The notes under the pieces are model-generated. The model was not told the DNA's origin and did not search any database. It saw only the letters and a program-made list of their open reading frames with translations. This document shows positions 51,101 through 59,062 of a stretch of DNA of 64,000 nt, one piece after another. Location of the stretch: assembly GCF_002262885.1 (NCBI RefSeq), contig NZ_NKYF01000030.1, positions 1-64,000 on the forward strand, written 5' to 3'. This stretch comes from Pseudonocardia sp. MH-G8 (GTDB taxonomy: Bacteria; Actinomycetota; Actinomycetes; Mycobacteriales; Pseudonocardiaceae). Every line of letters starts with the position of its first letter. The first letter of the stretch is position 1. Both the position numbers and the translations under genes were made by a program.

Positions 51101-53883
51101 TCGTGCGCACCGACGACGGGCTCTTCGGGTTCATCCACCGCTCGGTGATGGAGTGGCTGGTGGCCGACGCGATCGCCGACGAGCTGCGGGCGGGCGTCAC
51201 GCTGCCTGCGCTGCTGCACCGCACCCAGCTGTCGCAGCTGATCGTCGACTTCCTCTGCGAGCTGGCGAACCCCCGGGACTGCCGGGCGTGGGTGGACACG
51301 GTGCTGTCGGACCCACGCCCCGGCGACGTGGCCCGGGCGAACGCGCTGCGGATCAGTTCCCGGCTGCGCATCCCGGCCACCGCCGACCTGCGCGGGGCCG
51401 CCCTCGCCGGGGAGGACCTGTCCTACCGGGACCTCGACGGGGTGGATCTGACCGGCGCCGACCTGACCGGGGCCCGGCTGGTGGGCGCCGACCTGACCGG
51501 GGCGCGGCTCACCGACGCCCGGCTCGTGGGGGCCCGCCTCGACGAGGCCCGCCTCGACGGCGCGGACCTGCGCGGCGCCGACCTCACCAGGGCCCGCCTC
51601 ACCGGCGTCGACATCACCGGCGCCCAGCTCGCCGGGAGCGTCTGGCAGCGCGCCGCGCTCATCGGTGCCGTCGGCGTGCCGAGCGCGGGCACCCCGGGCA
51701 CAGGACCCCTGCGCGGGGCCGCGATCGCCCCGGGCCAGCCGGTCGAGGCCGAGCTGGCGCCCGCCGCCGCCGGCGTCCGGCACGGGTTCGACGCCGAACT
51801 GGGCCGGCTCCCGCAGGTGCTGGCCTACAGCCCGGACGGTGGAATGCTCGCCATCGGCAGCGACGACGGCGCCACGCTGATCTGCGACACCGCCACCGGG
51901 CTGCCGTTGCGCACGCTGCTGGGCCACCGGGACCGGGTGTTCGCCGTGACCTACGGCAGCAACGCGACCCACGGCAACGACGTGCTCGTCACCGGATCGG
52001 CCGACGGCACCGTCCGGATCTGGGACGCCGCCACCGCGGCGTGCCGGCACGTCCTGCGCGGGCACGACCGCTGGTCGTGGCCGGTCGTGCTCGACCAGCG
52101 GGCCGAGCTGCTCGCCACCGGGGACGCGGCAGGCGTGCTGCGGCTGTGGGACGTCACGACCGGCGAGCTCCGCCACGAGCTCCCCGGCGGGCGCGGTTTC
52201 GTCGTCGACCTGAGCTGGTGGGGAACCGTCGTCGCCGCGGTGTACCGGGACGGCAGCGTACGGCTGTGGGACACCTCGAGCGGCGCGGCGCTCGGCGATC
52301 TCACCGGTCCCGGCGAGCCGATCCACCGGATCGCGGCCGGCCCCTCCGGCGACCGGCTGGCCACCGGCGGCCGCAGCGGGGACGTGCACACCTGGGACCC
52401 GGCGACCGGCCGGGCGGTGGCCACCCTCCCCGGTCACGCCGGTGGCGTCCACGCCATCGGGTTCCACCCGAGCCTGCCCCTGCTCGCCTGCGGTGATGCC
52501 ACCGGCGGCGTACGCGTCTGGGACCTCGACACCGGCCGCACGCGGCACGTGCTCACCGGCCACACCGAACCCGTGCACGGGCTCGCGTTCTCCCCGTCCG
52601 GGGAGCTGCTCGCCACCGGCGACAGCTCCGGGCGGCTCATCATCCGGGACGTCGCGACCGGCCGAACACGGCACACCCTGAGCCACACGGGGGCGATCTG
52701 GCCGTTCGCCTTCCGCCCCGACGGCACGCAGCTCGCCGTCAGCGACGACGAGATGACCACGCGCCTCTGGGACCCGGCCACCGGGCACTGCCGGCACGTC
52801 GTCGCGGGGCACGGCCGCCAGGTCATGTCGGTGCGCTACGACTCCACCGGCTCGACACTGGCCACGAGCAGCAACGACGGGACCGTCCGGCTGTGGGAGC
52901 CCGACACCGGACGCCTGCTCCAGCGGCTGAGGGACTCGGCCGAGCAGTTCGTCAAGCTGGAGACTGCGGTGTTCAGCCCGACCGCGCCCCGGCTCGCCAT
53001 CGTCAGCAACGACGGCCGGCTCAACCTGTTCGACGTCCCGCAGAGCCGCTTCGAACGGCACATCAAGGTCGAGCCCTCGCCGGTGTGGGCCGTCGCGTTC
53101 AGCCCGTCCGGCGACACCCTGGCCACCGCCAACGACGACGACACGGTCCGGCTGTGGGACCGCACGCTGGGCCGCCTCGTCCACACGCTCGCCGACCACG
53201 CCGGGCGGGTGCGCTCGATCGCCTACAGCGATGACGGGCGGCTGCTCGCCACCGGCTGCGACGACGGGCTGGTCCGCGTCTGGGACGCGGTGACCGGCAG
53301 CCTCCTCCGGACGCTGTCCGGCCACACCGACCGCGTCTACTCCGTCGACTTCTCCGACGGGCGGCTGGCCAGCGCGTCCTGGGACGCCACGGCCCGCGTC
53401 TGGGACGTCGCCACCGGTTCGACCCGCCACGTCCTGGAGCGGCACCGCGACCGGCTCTGGGCGGTCGCGTTCAACCACACCGGCACGATGCTCGCCACGG
53501 CGGGCGACGACCTGACGATCCGGCTCTGGGACGCGGCGACCGGACGCCTGGAACACACGCTGACCGGGCACACCGGCAGCGTGCAGTCGGTGGCCTTCCA
53601 CCCGGGCGGCGGGCAGTTGGCGAGCGGCGGCGCCGACGGCACCGTCCGGCTCTGGTCGTCCTCCTCCGGTCCCGACCCCGCGCGGCTGACCCTCCTCGGG
53701 CTCCCCGAGGGCTGGGCGGCGTTCACCCCGGACGGCCGCTACAAGTCCGAGGGCGAGGTCGCGAGCCAGTTCTGGCACGTGGTCGGGATGTGCCGCTTCG
53801 AGATCGGCGAGCTGGACGCGCACCTCGCCGAAGTCGCCCGCGTCCCGGTCGACGAACCGCTCGGGTGGTCGCGACGGCCATGA
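48172..53883 (+). CDS. Giant TIR - degenerate phosphoesterase - NACHT - pentapeptide - WD40 protein
   Basis: A 1903-residue predicted STAND NTPase. TIR (residues 5-135): AVDFYLSYSPADDRWATWIG, LQAWDFMPGTNFTEF, and the candidate NADase glutamate in HGSEWQATL. After a Pro-rich linker comes a calcineurin-like phosphoesterase fold (178-480) with key residues lost: ILHVPGPRFGR for LHLSDLxFG, VVPGRRDV for VPGNHDV, LLIHGPALGG for LHGHxH; only VSGDVTE and VVHHD remain. A nuclease-like linker domain (about 510-630) precedes NACHT: Walker A GEFGHGKT (675-682), Walker B IVLLFDGFDEL (745-755), SRTQHF sensor. Then about 20 pentapeptide repeats (A-D/R-L-x-x, 1070-1160) and 15 WD40 units (1210-1850), ending LPEGWAAFTPDGRYK. 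ATG 48172 has GGGGAG upstream. NACHT oligomerisation would activate TIR; WD40 or the dead phosphoesterase may sense. Monocistronic. Confidence 0.88.
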   Translation: MDTADAVDFYLSYSPADDRWATWIGWVLTDAGFRVRLQAWDFMPGTNFTEFTDAGVRNATVVVAVMSRNSSGSRHGSEWQATLRHDPRKLMVVRVEDCPLDGLLAPITVVDLVGQRDDGAAAGLVVQDLGRMLASQAARTPPPFPGQPGAGAPEPGRRVPATPPEFPPSVPPASAGRESLSILHVPGPRFGRGPTRDGNAPRSALELQYQIYGDVNRLVDAGVPPPDLVIVSGDVTESARPSQVVQALEFLQGLRALLRLEPERLVVVPGRRDVSAAACLAYFSDCEANERAPVEPYFPKLRQFAALLQGLHPGLDGPGFDEAQPWSLVPVPELRVVVAAMNSTMAITHRPNDGRGLLGQRQSGWFAEHVRPFEQAGWLRIGVVHHDPTPAGRSAGVDPLLLHDAEMFDRLVGSRLHLLIHGPALGGTGTDTLESGLLTLGASDAGEAELVQLTAAGVRRFPIDDPLAGRETPLVERPWDGAAAAFGSTPADLDDIPEREPVRASDPQGLLLERITEVCVARDDRARVRLVDVDPPHLLVTRREEGFTPQWRIGAHVGEVTRDVLEAHYTHFTEPGAELVYEGPNPPQALRDDATRRGVRLRSFTEFQGLLDLSEFIARQTAKLRTDRRYPPSLYVPQRFTDLDRPGSEVRDDLAGELVELLSATDHGRFVLILGEFGHGKTFVMREVARRLAETTPTVVPILIELRTLDTANSVDALVAAHLANEGETRIDINAFRYMLREGRIVLLFDGFDELVTRISYDRAAEHLSTLLQAAQGRAKIVVASRTQHFRSHGQVVTVLGEQVEALAGRRIIGIQDFTPAQIRAYLLNRYDGDERRADARLRLLQAVQSLADLGQNPRMLSFIADLPDERLQSAARSGNAIGASALYREIIDSWLGFETERMADRSRPPADAGQPGLTTADRKRAATALAVRLWETGAAHLGLTDLAEVVDTLADMAHVELSGPQVVHAVASGSLLVRTDDGLFGFIHRSVMEWLVADAIADELRAGVTLPALLHRTQLSQLIVDFLCELANPRDCRAWVDTVLSDPRPGDVARANALRISSRLRIPATADLRGAALAGEDLSYRDLDGVDLTGADLTGARLVGADLTGARLTDARLVGARLDEARLDGADLRGADLTRARLTGVDITGAQLAGSVWQRAALIGAVGVPSAGTPGTGPLRGAAIAPGQPVEAELAPAAAGVRHGFDAELGRLPQVLAYSPDGGMLAIGSDDGATLICDTATGLPLRTLLGHRDRVFAVTYGSNATHGNDVLVTGSADGTVRIWDAATAACRHVLRGHDRWSWPVVLDQRAELLATGDAAGVLRLWDVTTGELRHELPGGRGFVVDLSWWGTVVAAVYRDGSVRLWDTSSGAALGDLTGPGEPIHRIAAGPSGDRLATGGRSGDVHTWDPATGRAVATLPGHAGGVHAIGFHPSLPLLACGDATGGVRVWDLDTGRTRHVLTGHTEPVHGLAFSPSGELLATGDSSGRLIIRDVATGRTRHTLSHTGAIWPFAFRPDGTQLAVSDDEMTTRLWDPATGHCRHVVAGHGRQVMSVRYDSTGSTLATSSNDGTVRLWEPDTGRLLQRLRDSAEQFVKLETAVFSPTAPRLAIVSNDGRLNLFDVPQSRFERHIKVEPSPVWAVAFSPSGDTLATANDDDTVRLWDRTLGRLVHTLADHAGRVRSIAYSDDGRLLATGCDDGLVRVWDAVTGSLLRTLSGHTDRVYSVDFSDGRLASASWDATARVWDVATGSTRHVLERHRDRLWAVAFNHTGTMLATAGDDLTIRLWDAATGRLEHTLTGHTGSVQSVAFHPGGGQLASGGADGTVRLWSSSSGPDPARLTLLGLPEGWAAFTPDGRYKSEGEVASQFWHVVGMCRFEIGELDAHLAEVARVPVDEPLGWSRRP

Positions 53884-53902
53884 CCGGCGTACCCGCGAGG
53901 AC

Positions 53903-55111
53903 CTACCGGAAGGCGCGTGCGGCGAACAGGGCGTAGACCGCGGCGCACCGGCGCATGGCCGCCTCGTCGATGTACTCACCGGGGCCGTGCGACACGTCCA
54001 GGCGTCCGGCTCCGTAGCCGAACGCCGGGACGCCGAGCTGGGCGTACCAGCGGGTCTCCAGGATGCCGGGGCACAGCTCGAAGGCGGGTGCGACGCCCTC
54101 GACCTCGGCCACGGCGGCCGCGAGCGCCCGACCCGTCGGATGGTCTTCCTCGGTGCTGCCCGAGGGCTGGCGCTGCAGGATCTCGATCGAGACGTCCGCG
54201 CCGGCCGAGGCGGCGGCCGTGTCGATGACGTCGGTCAGCCGGGCGATCTCCTCGTCCAGATCCTCCTCGGGGTTGAAGCGGCGATCGATCGAGAACCAGG
54301 CGGAGCCGGGCACCGCGTTGAAGTTCACGCCGCTGCCGCTCGCTCCGCCCACGACCAGCATCGACCCCTTGACCGCGTCGTCGCCCATCGGGAACGACGT
54401 GCGCTTCTCGAGCAGCTCGCGCGCCAGGTCGTGCAGCGGCGCCGCCACGGCGACCATGTGCGCGAACGCGTTCACGCCCAGGTGCGCCTGCCCCACGTGC
54501 GCCTCGGTACCCGCGAACCCGACCTGCATGGTGAGGGCGCCACGGCTGGCGTGCCAGACGGCACCCGCGGTGGGTTCGGCGGTGAGCATGGCGCGTGCGG
54601 AGGTGTCGATGAGGCCGGCCCCCTGCAGGTGGCCGGAGCCGGCGTCGCTGCCGGTCTCCTCGTCGCACACGAGGTGGAACACGATCCTCCCCCCGCCGAG
54701 CAGTCCGAGCTCCCGGGCGGCCGCCGCGCCGTAGAGCATGGACACGATGCCGCCCTTCATGTCGGCGGTGCCCCTGCCGTACATCCGGCCGTCGCGACGC
54801 TCCGCGGCGAACTGGGACCGGCTCTGCGCGGGCACCACGTCGAAGTGGCCGTGGAAGTAGACGACCTCCGAACCTTCCCCGACCTGCCCGCGCACGACGC
54901 AGGGCTCCTCGAGGCGGTCGTGCGGCGCGAGCGGGATGATCTCCGGCGCGAAACCGAGCTCCTCCATCACCTCGCGCAGCCGGGCGGCGCAAATGCCCAG
55001 GCCACGGCCCGGCGGGTTCTCGGTGTCCATGCGGACGAGCTCGGCGAGCAGCCCGGCCATCTCCTCGGCGCGTGCCTCGACCCACTCCCGGACCGCCGTT
55101 GCCTCATCCAT
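53903..55111 (-). CDS. M20-family metallopeptidase (ArgE/DapE/ACY1-like)
   Basis: A 402-residue dinuclear zinc amidohydrolase. Metal ligands: EVVYFHGHFDVVPAQ (His, Asp), MYGRGTADMKGGIV (bridging Asp), FHLVCDEETGSDAG (catalytic Glu and ligand Glu), and LDVSHGPGEYIDEAA (last His). The dimerisation domain with GTEAHVGQAHLGVNAF lies between. Members cleave N-acyl amino acids or dipeptides; the substrate is unknown. GGAGGGG precedes ATG 55111. It converges with the TIR-NACHT gene. Confidence 0.9.
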   Translation of the reverse strand: MDEATAVREWVEARAEEMAGLLAELVRMDTENPPGRGLGICAARLREVMEELGFAPEIIPLAPHDRLEEPCVVRGQVGEGSEVVYFHGHFDVVPAQSRSQFAAERRDGRMYGRGTADMKGGIVSMLYGAAAARELGLLGGGRIVFHLVCDEETGSDAGSGHLQGAGLIDTSARAMLTAEPTAGAVWHASRGALTMQVGFAGTEAHVGQAHLGVNAFAHMVAVAAPLHDLARELLEKRTSFPMGDDAVKGSMLVVGGASGSGVNFNAVPGSAWFSIDRRFNPEEDLDEEIARLTDVIDTAAASAGADVSIEILQRQPSGSTEEDHPTGRALAAAVAEVEGVAPAFELCPGILETRWYAQLGVPAFGYGAGRLDVSHGPGEYIDEAAMRRCAAVYALFAARAFR

Positions 55112-55184
55112 CAGGTGTCCCCTCCAGCGCGTCCGTCTACGAGCTCGGATACAACCACGGACGAGCCGGTCCTCCGAGCGGTTC

Positions 55185-55336
55185 ACCGGATCACGGCCGT
55201 GGGCGCGGTATCGGTGATCAAGGACCTGTTCGTCGTCGACCGCGCGAGCCACTACGACCTCTACGACCGGCCCGCGTACGTCGATCAGGCCGTCGGGAAG
55301 CTCGGAGCCTTCTTCGAGGAGCACCTGTTGGGGTAG
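55185..55336 (+). pseudogene. C-terminal fragment of an alpha/beta hydrolase
   Basis: The plus strand reads KDLFVVDRASHYDLYDRPAY, then VDQAVGKLGAFFEEHLLG and a stop at 55336. This is the last strand-helix of dienelactone-hydrolase-like or YcjY-like alpha/beta hydrolases, including the catalytic histidine (ASHxDLYD). No upstream part of the enzyme remains; the preceding bases belong to the M20 promoter side. It is a truncated remnant in a 278-bp gap. Confidence 0.7.
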
Positions 55337-55389
55337 CTCGGGCCGGCACATCAGCGGAGGGCCACGCGTCCCCTGCCAGACTCGGGCCC

Positions 55390-56424
55390 GTGGACCTGCG
55401 CCAGCTCGAGTACTTCCTCGCCGTCGTCGAGCACGGCGGGGTGCACCGGGCGGCGGCCGCGTTGCGCGTCGCGCAGCCGTCGCTGAGCCAGTCCTTGCGT
55501 CGGCTCGAGCGGGACCTGCAGACGGACCTGTTCCACCGCGTGGGACGGGGCCTGGTGCTCGCGCCCGCAGGCGAGGCGCTGGTCGGACCGGCCCGTCAGA
55601 TGCTGCGCACGCTCGGCTCGGCCTACGACGCGGTGCGCGAGGTCCGCGACCTCGAGGCCGGGCGGATCGACGTCGCCTCCCTCGCCGACCTCTCGGCGGA
55701 CCCGGCCGCGATCTGGGTCGCCCAGTTCCGGGTCGCCAACCCCCGGGTCAGCGCGCGTATCGAGGAGCGGGGCGAGGTCTCGCAGGTCGCCGAGCTGGTG
55801 ACCTCGGGCGAGTGCGAGGTCGGGGTCAGCGTCCTGCCCCATCCCCGCGACGGGCTCGTGCACGAAGGGCTGCTCACCCAGCACTTCGTGCTCGTCGCCC
55901 CGCCCGGGACCGACGACGGGTTCCCCGACACCGTGGAACTCGCGGATCTCGACGGTGTCCCCCTCGTGCTGGGCGAGCGGCACGCCACCACCCGCGAGTG
56001 GATCGAGGGGACCTTGCGGGCGGCCGACGTCGAGCCGCTGGTCTCGGTCGAGGTCCCGCAGCGGGGCGCGGTCCTGCCGATGGTCCTCAACGGTGGCGGC
56101 GCCGCGATCGTGCCGCTGCGCCTGGCGCTCGACGCGCACCTGCGCGACGCGGTGGTCCGGGAACTGGATCCGCCCCTGCGCCGCGAGATCGGGGTCGTCT
56201 ACCGCGCGGGCCACCTGACCGCGGCGACGGCGGCCTTCCTCGACTTCACCCGCGACCGGGTGCGGTCCTGGGAACGCGCGATCGAGCAGCGGATGGCGAC
56301 CGGGCTCGGGCGGGTGCAGGCCGCGGCGGAGACCGACCTCGCCGTCCGCCGGCGGCAACGCGGCGAGTTCTCCGAACGCTCGCCGGTCACGCGGATCCCC
56401 CACCGGTCGCCGGTCGACCGATAG
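55390..56424 (+). CDS. LysR-family regulator
   Basis: A 344-residue LysR protein. VDLRQLEYFLAVVEHGGVHR, RVAQPSLSQSLRRLERDLQT and LAPAGEALVGPA form the winged helix. The effector domain is full length (RIDVASLADLSADPAAIWVA; ECEVGVSVLPHP; VLNGGGAAIVPLRLALD). An extra C-terminal 45 residues are arginine-rich and probably disordered. GTG 55390 follows CAGACT by seven bases, so the transcript may be leaderless. It lies upstream of, and on the same strand as, an MFS carrier, a CoA-transferase and an enoyl-CoA hydratase, which it probably regulates. Confidence 0.88.
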   Translation: MDLRQLEYFLAVVEHGGVHRAAAALRVAQPSLSQSLRRLERDLQTDLFHRVGRGLVLAPAGEALVGPARQMLRTLGSAYDAVREVRDLEAGRIDVASLADLSADPAAIWVAQFRVANPRVSARIEERGEVSQVAELVTSGECEVGVSVLPHPRDGLVHEGLLTQHFVLVAPPGTDDGFPDTVELADLDGVPLVLGERHATTREWIEGTLRAADVEPLVSVEVPQRGAVLPMVLNGGGAAIVPLRLALDAHLRDAVVRELDPPLRREIGVVYRAGHLTAATAAFLDFTRDRVRSWERAIEQRMATGLGRVQAAAETDLAVRRRQRGEFSERSPVTRIPHRSPVDR

Positions 56425-56514
56425 TCAGGAGCAGTCGGACCGTGTGGTTTCACGTCTTTGACGCTGTCGGTCGGGAAGCCTTGACTGGTGGCCGGACCGA
56501 CCGCGGGAGACACC

Positions 56515-57855
56515 ATGGCAGAGACGCCACGAACCGAGCCTCCGACGACGGCGACATCGTCGGCCGGGGCCGCAGGAATGGTGCGGGGTGCGTGGACGGC
56601 CACCTTCCTCGCCTTCGCATTCATGCTCCTGAACTTCGCCGACAAGGCCGCGCTCGGGTTCGCCGGGAGCGCGCTCATGCGGGAGCTGGGCATCACGCCG
56701 GCCGAGTTCGGGGTCCTGCAGAGCTCCTTCTTCTGGCTGTTCGCCGTCGGGGCCCTGATCGTCGGCGCGCTGAGCACCAGGATCTCGGTCCGGGTGCTGC
56801 TGCCCACGCTGATGGGCATCTGGATTCTGACGATGGTCCCCCTGCTGTTCCCGGTCGGCTTCGGCCTGCTGCTGGTGTGCCGCGTGGTCCTCGGCTTCGC
56901 CGAGGGACCCGCGTACGCGCTGGCCACCCACGTCGTGCACTCCTGGTTCCCGCCCGAGAAGCGCGCCCTGCCCGCCGGGGTGATCAGCGCCGGGAGCTCG
57001 GTGGGCCCGCTGATCGCGGCACCGGTGCTGACCCTGGTGATCGCCACCTGGGACTGGCACGCGGCGTTCCTGGTGCTGATCGTCGCGGGTCTGGTCTGGC
57101 TGGTCACCTGGTTCCTGCTGAGCAGGCCATCGCCCGAGGAGGCGGTGCCGAGCGCGCCGGCTCGCGCCGCAACGGACTGGCGGCTGCTGGCCCGCCAGCT
57201 GCGCACGCCGACGATCCTGGGTGTCGCGCTGCTCGCGTTCGTCGGCTACTGGACCACCACGCTGCGGGTGTCCTGGCTGCCGCTCTACCTGGAGCAGGGC
57301 CTGGGTTACGACGCGATCTCCGCCGGGCGGCTGGTGACGGCGCCCTACGCGGTGGCGGCTGTCGCCGCCGTCGGCGCCGGGTTCCTGTCCAACCGGATGA
57401 TCGCCGCCGGGGTGTCGCGGCGCTGGGCCCGCGGCGGGTTGTCCGTCGCCTTCGTGGTCAGCGGAGGGGTGAGCATGTACCTGTTCACCGCGGTACCCCC
57501 GGGTGCGGCGCAGATGGTCCTGGTCGCCTGCGCGTTCTCGCTGAACTCGGCCGCCTACGGGGTCGCGCTGACGATCGTCTCCGACCTCGTCCGACCCGGA
57601 CACCGGGGCGCCGTTCTGGGCTGCCTGGTCGCCTTCTACAGCATGGCCGGCGTCATCGCGCCCCTCGTGCTGGGCTTCTCGATCGGTGACGGCGCCGACG
57701 TGACCACCGGCTACGGACACGGCTTCGCGATCAGCGCGCTGGTCATCGTCGTCGGCGGCCTGCTGTCGCTGGTCCTCATCAATCCCGAGCGCGACCTCGA
57801 CCGGCTCGGGGAGCACGGGAACGGGGAGGTGGCGCCCGCGTGGAGCAGCCGCTGA
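56515..57855 (+). CDS. MFS transporter (aromatic/organic acid type)
   Basis: A 446-residue 12-helix carrier: FMLLNFADKAALGFAGSALM in helix 1, LSTRISVRVLLPTLMGIWIL loop, FAEGPAYALATHVVHSWFPP near residue 130, and VSDLVRPGHRGAVLGCLVAF late. The helix 1 aspartate and HSWFPPEKR segment resemble anion:cation symporters for organic acids. It overlaps the CoA-transferase start by 16 bp, so it probably imports the acid that the transferase activates. GGGAGA precedes ATG 56515. Confidence 0.87.
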   Translation: MAETPRTEPPTTATSSAGAAGMVRGAWTATFLAFAFMLLNFADKAALGFAGSALMRELGITPAEFGVLQSSFFWLFAVGALIVGALSTRISVRVLLPTLMGIWILTMVPLLFPVGFGLLLVCRVVLGFAEGPAYALATHVVHSWFPPEKRALPAGVISAGSSVGPLIAAPVLTLVIATWDWHAAFLVLIVAGLVWLVTWFLLSRPSPEEAVPSAPARAATDWRLLARQLRTPTILGVALLAFVGYWTTTLRVSWLPLYLEQGLGYDAISAGRLVTAPYAVAAVAAVGAGFLSNRMIAAGVSRRWARGGLSVAFVVSGGVSMYLFTAVPPGAAQMVLVACAFSLNSAAYGVALTIVSDLVRPGHRGAVLGCLVAFYSMAGVIAPLVLGFSIGDGADVTTGYGHGFAISALVIVVGGLLSLVLINPERDLDRLGEHGNGEVAPAWSSR

Positions 57856-59030
57856 CCGGAGTCCGGGTCGTCGACTTCGGGCAGTTCATCGCCGCGCCGG
57901 CGGCCGGTGCGGCGCTGGCCGACATGGGCGCCGACGTGATCAAGGTCGAGCCGGTGGGCGGCGAGTCCGCCCGCCAGATCGGCGTCTACGGCCAGGCGAT
58001 GGTGCGCGCCTACAACACGCGCAAGAGGTCGCTGGCGGTCGATCTGCGCGCACCCGACGGGCAGGCCGTGGCCCAGCGGCTCGTCCGGGGCGCCGACATC
58101 GTCCTGCAGAACCTGCGCACCGGCGTGATGGAGACCTTCGGTCTGGGGCCGGCCGACGTCCGCGCGGTCAACCCCGGCGTCGTCTACGGGTCGGTCAGCG
58201 GTTTCGGGCGCCACGGCCCCTCCCGGGACCGTCCGGGCTTCGACATCGCGGCGCAGGCGGAGAGCGGCCTGATGTCCGTCACCGGGGAGGCCGGCCGTGA
58301 TCCGCAGCGGGTCGGGGTCCCGGTGGTCGACGCGGCGGCCGGGCACGTCCTGGCCGAGGCGGTGCTCGGGGCCTACATCGGCAGGCTGCGGTTCGGCACC
58401 GGTCGCGACGTGGAGGTCTCGCTGCTCGACGTGGCCATCCACCTGCAGGCCACCACCTGGGGCGAGTACTTCCTCACCGGGCAGGTGCCCGAGCGCAAGG
58501 GCAACGGGCAACCCACCGTGGCCCCGGCGGCAGACGTGGTGCACACCGCGGACGGAGCGATCGTGCTGTCCGCCTACACCCCCACCCACTTCACGAAGCT
58601 CTGCGCGCTCGTCGGGCGCCCCGACCTGGCCGACGACCCGCGGTTCGGCACCAACCCCGACCGGGTCGCGCACCGGGCCGCGCTGCTCGCCGAGCTCGCC
58701 CCGGCGTTCCGGGACCTCACCAGCGAGAAGGCGCTCGACATGCTCGTCGGCAACGGGATCGTCGCGGGTGCGATCAACAGCTACGCCCAGGTGGTGACGC
58801 ACCCCGACGTCCGCGCCTCGGGCACGTTCGTCGACGTGGTCGGCGACAACGCCGAGCCCTACACCGTCGTGCGCTCGCCGTGGCGCGACGGCGTGGACGA
58901 GGCGCCCTCGCCCACACCGGCACCGCGGGTCGGCCGGCACACCCGAGAGATCATGACCGAGCTCGGCTACCCCGCACCCGAGATCGGCGATCTGGTCCGG
59001 CGCGGCGTCGTCCGCGCCGGCGAGGAATGA
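57840..59030 (+). CDS. Class III CoA-transferase (CaiB/BaiF family)
   Basis: A 396-residue family III CoA-transferase. RVVDFGQFIAAPAAGAALAD at the N terminus, GADVIKVEPVGGESARQIG, YNTRKRSLAVDL, and RDRPGFDIAAQAESGLMSVT containing the likely catalytic aspartate near residue 135. Members move CoA between carboxylic acids through a glutamyl/aspartyl anhydride. Coupled to an MFS carrier and a crotonase, it probably activates an imported acid by transfer from an endogenous CoA ester. Confidence 0.9.
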   Translation: MEQPLTGVRVVDFGQFIAAPAAGAALADMGADVIKVEPVGGESARQIGVYGQAMVRAYNTRKRSLAVDLRAPDGQAVAQRLVRGADIVLQNLRTGVMETFGLGPADVRAVNPGVVYGSVSGFGRHGPSRDRPGFDIAAQAESGLMSVTGEAGRDPQRVGVPVVDAAAGHVLAEAVLGAYIGRLRFGTGRDVEVSLLDVAIHLQATTWGEYFLTGQVPERKGNGQPTVAPAADVVHTADGAIVLSAYTPTHFTKLCALVGRPDLADDPRFGTNPDRVAHRAALLAELAPAFRDLTSEKALDMLVGNGIVAGAINSYAQVVTHPDVRASGTFVDVVGDNAEPYTVVRSPWRDGVDEAPSPTPAPRVGRHTREIMTELGYPAPEIGDLVRRGVVRAGEE

Positions 59031-59062
59031 GCGCCGCGCACCCGGCGGCTGGAGGAGGTCAC

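Noticed and set aside
48124..53979. A 1951-codon open frame antisense to the TIR-NACHT gene
   Set aside because: It is the mirror of a strongly coding high-GC gene, has no recognisable domain and is rich in Arg/Gly/His/Val as expected for antisense frames.
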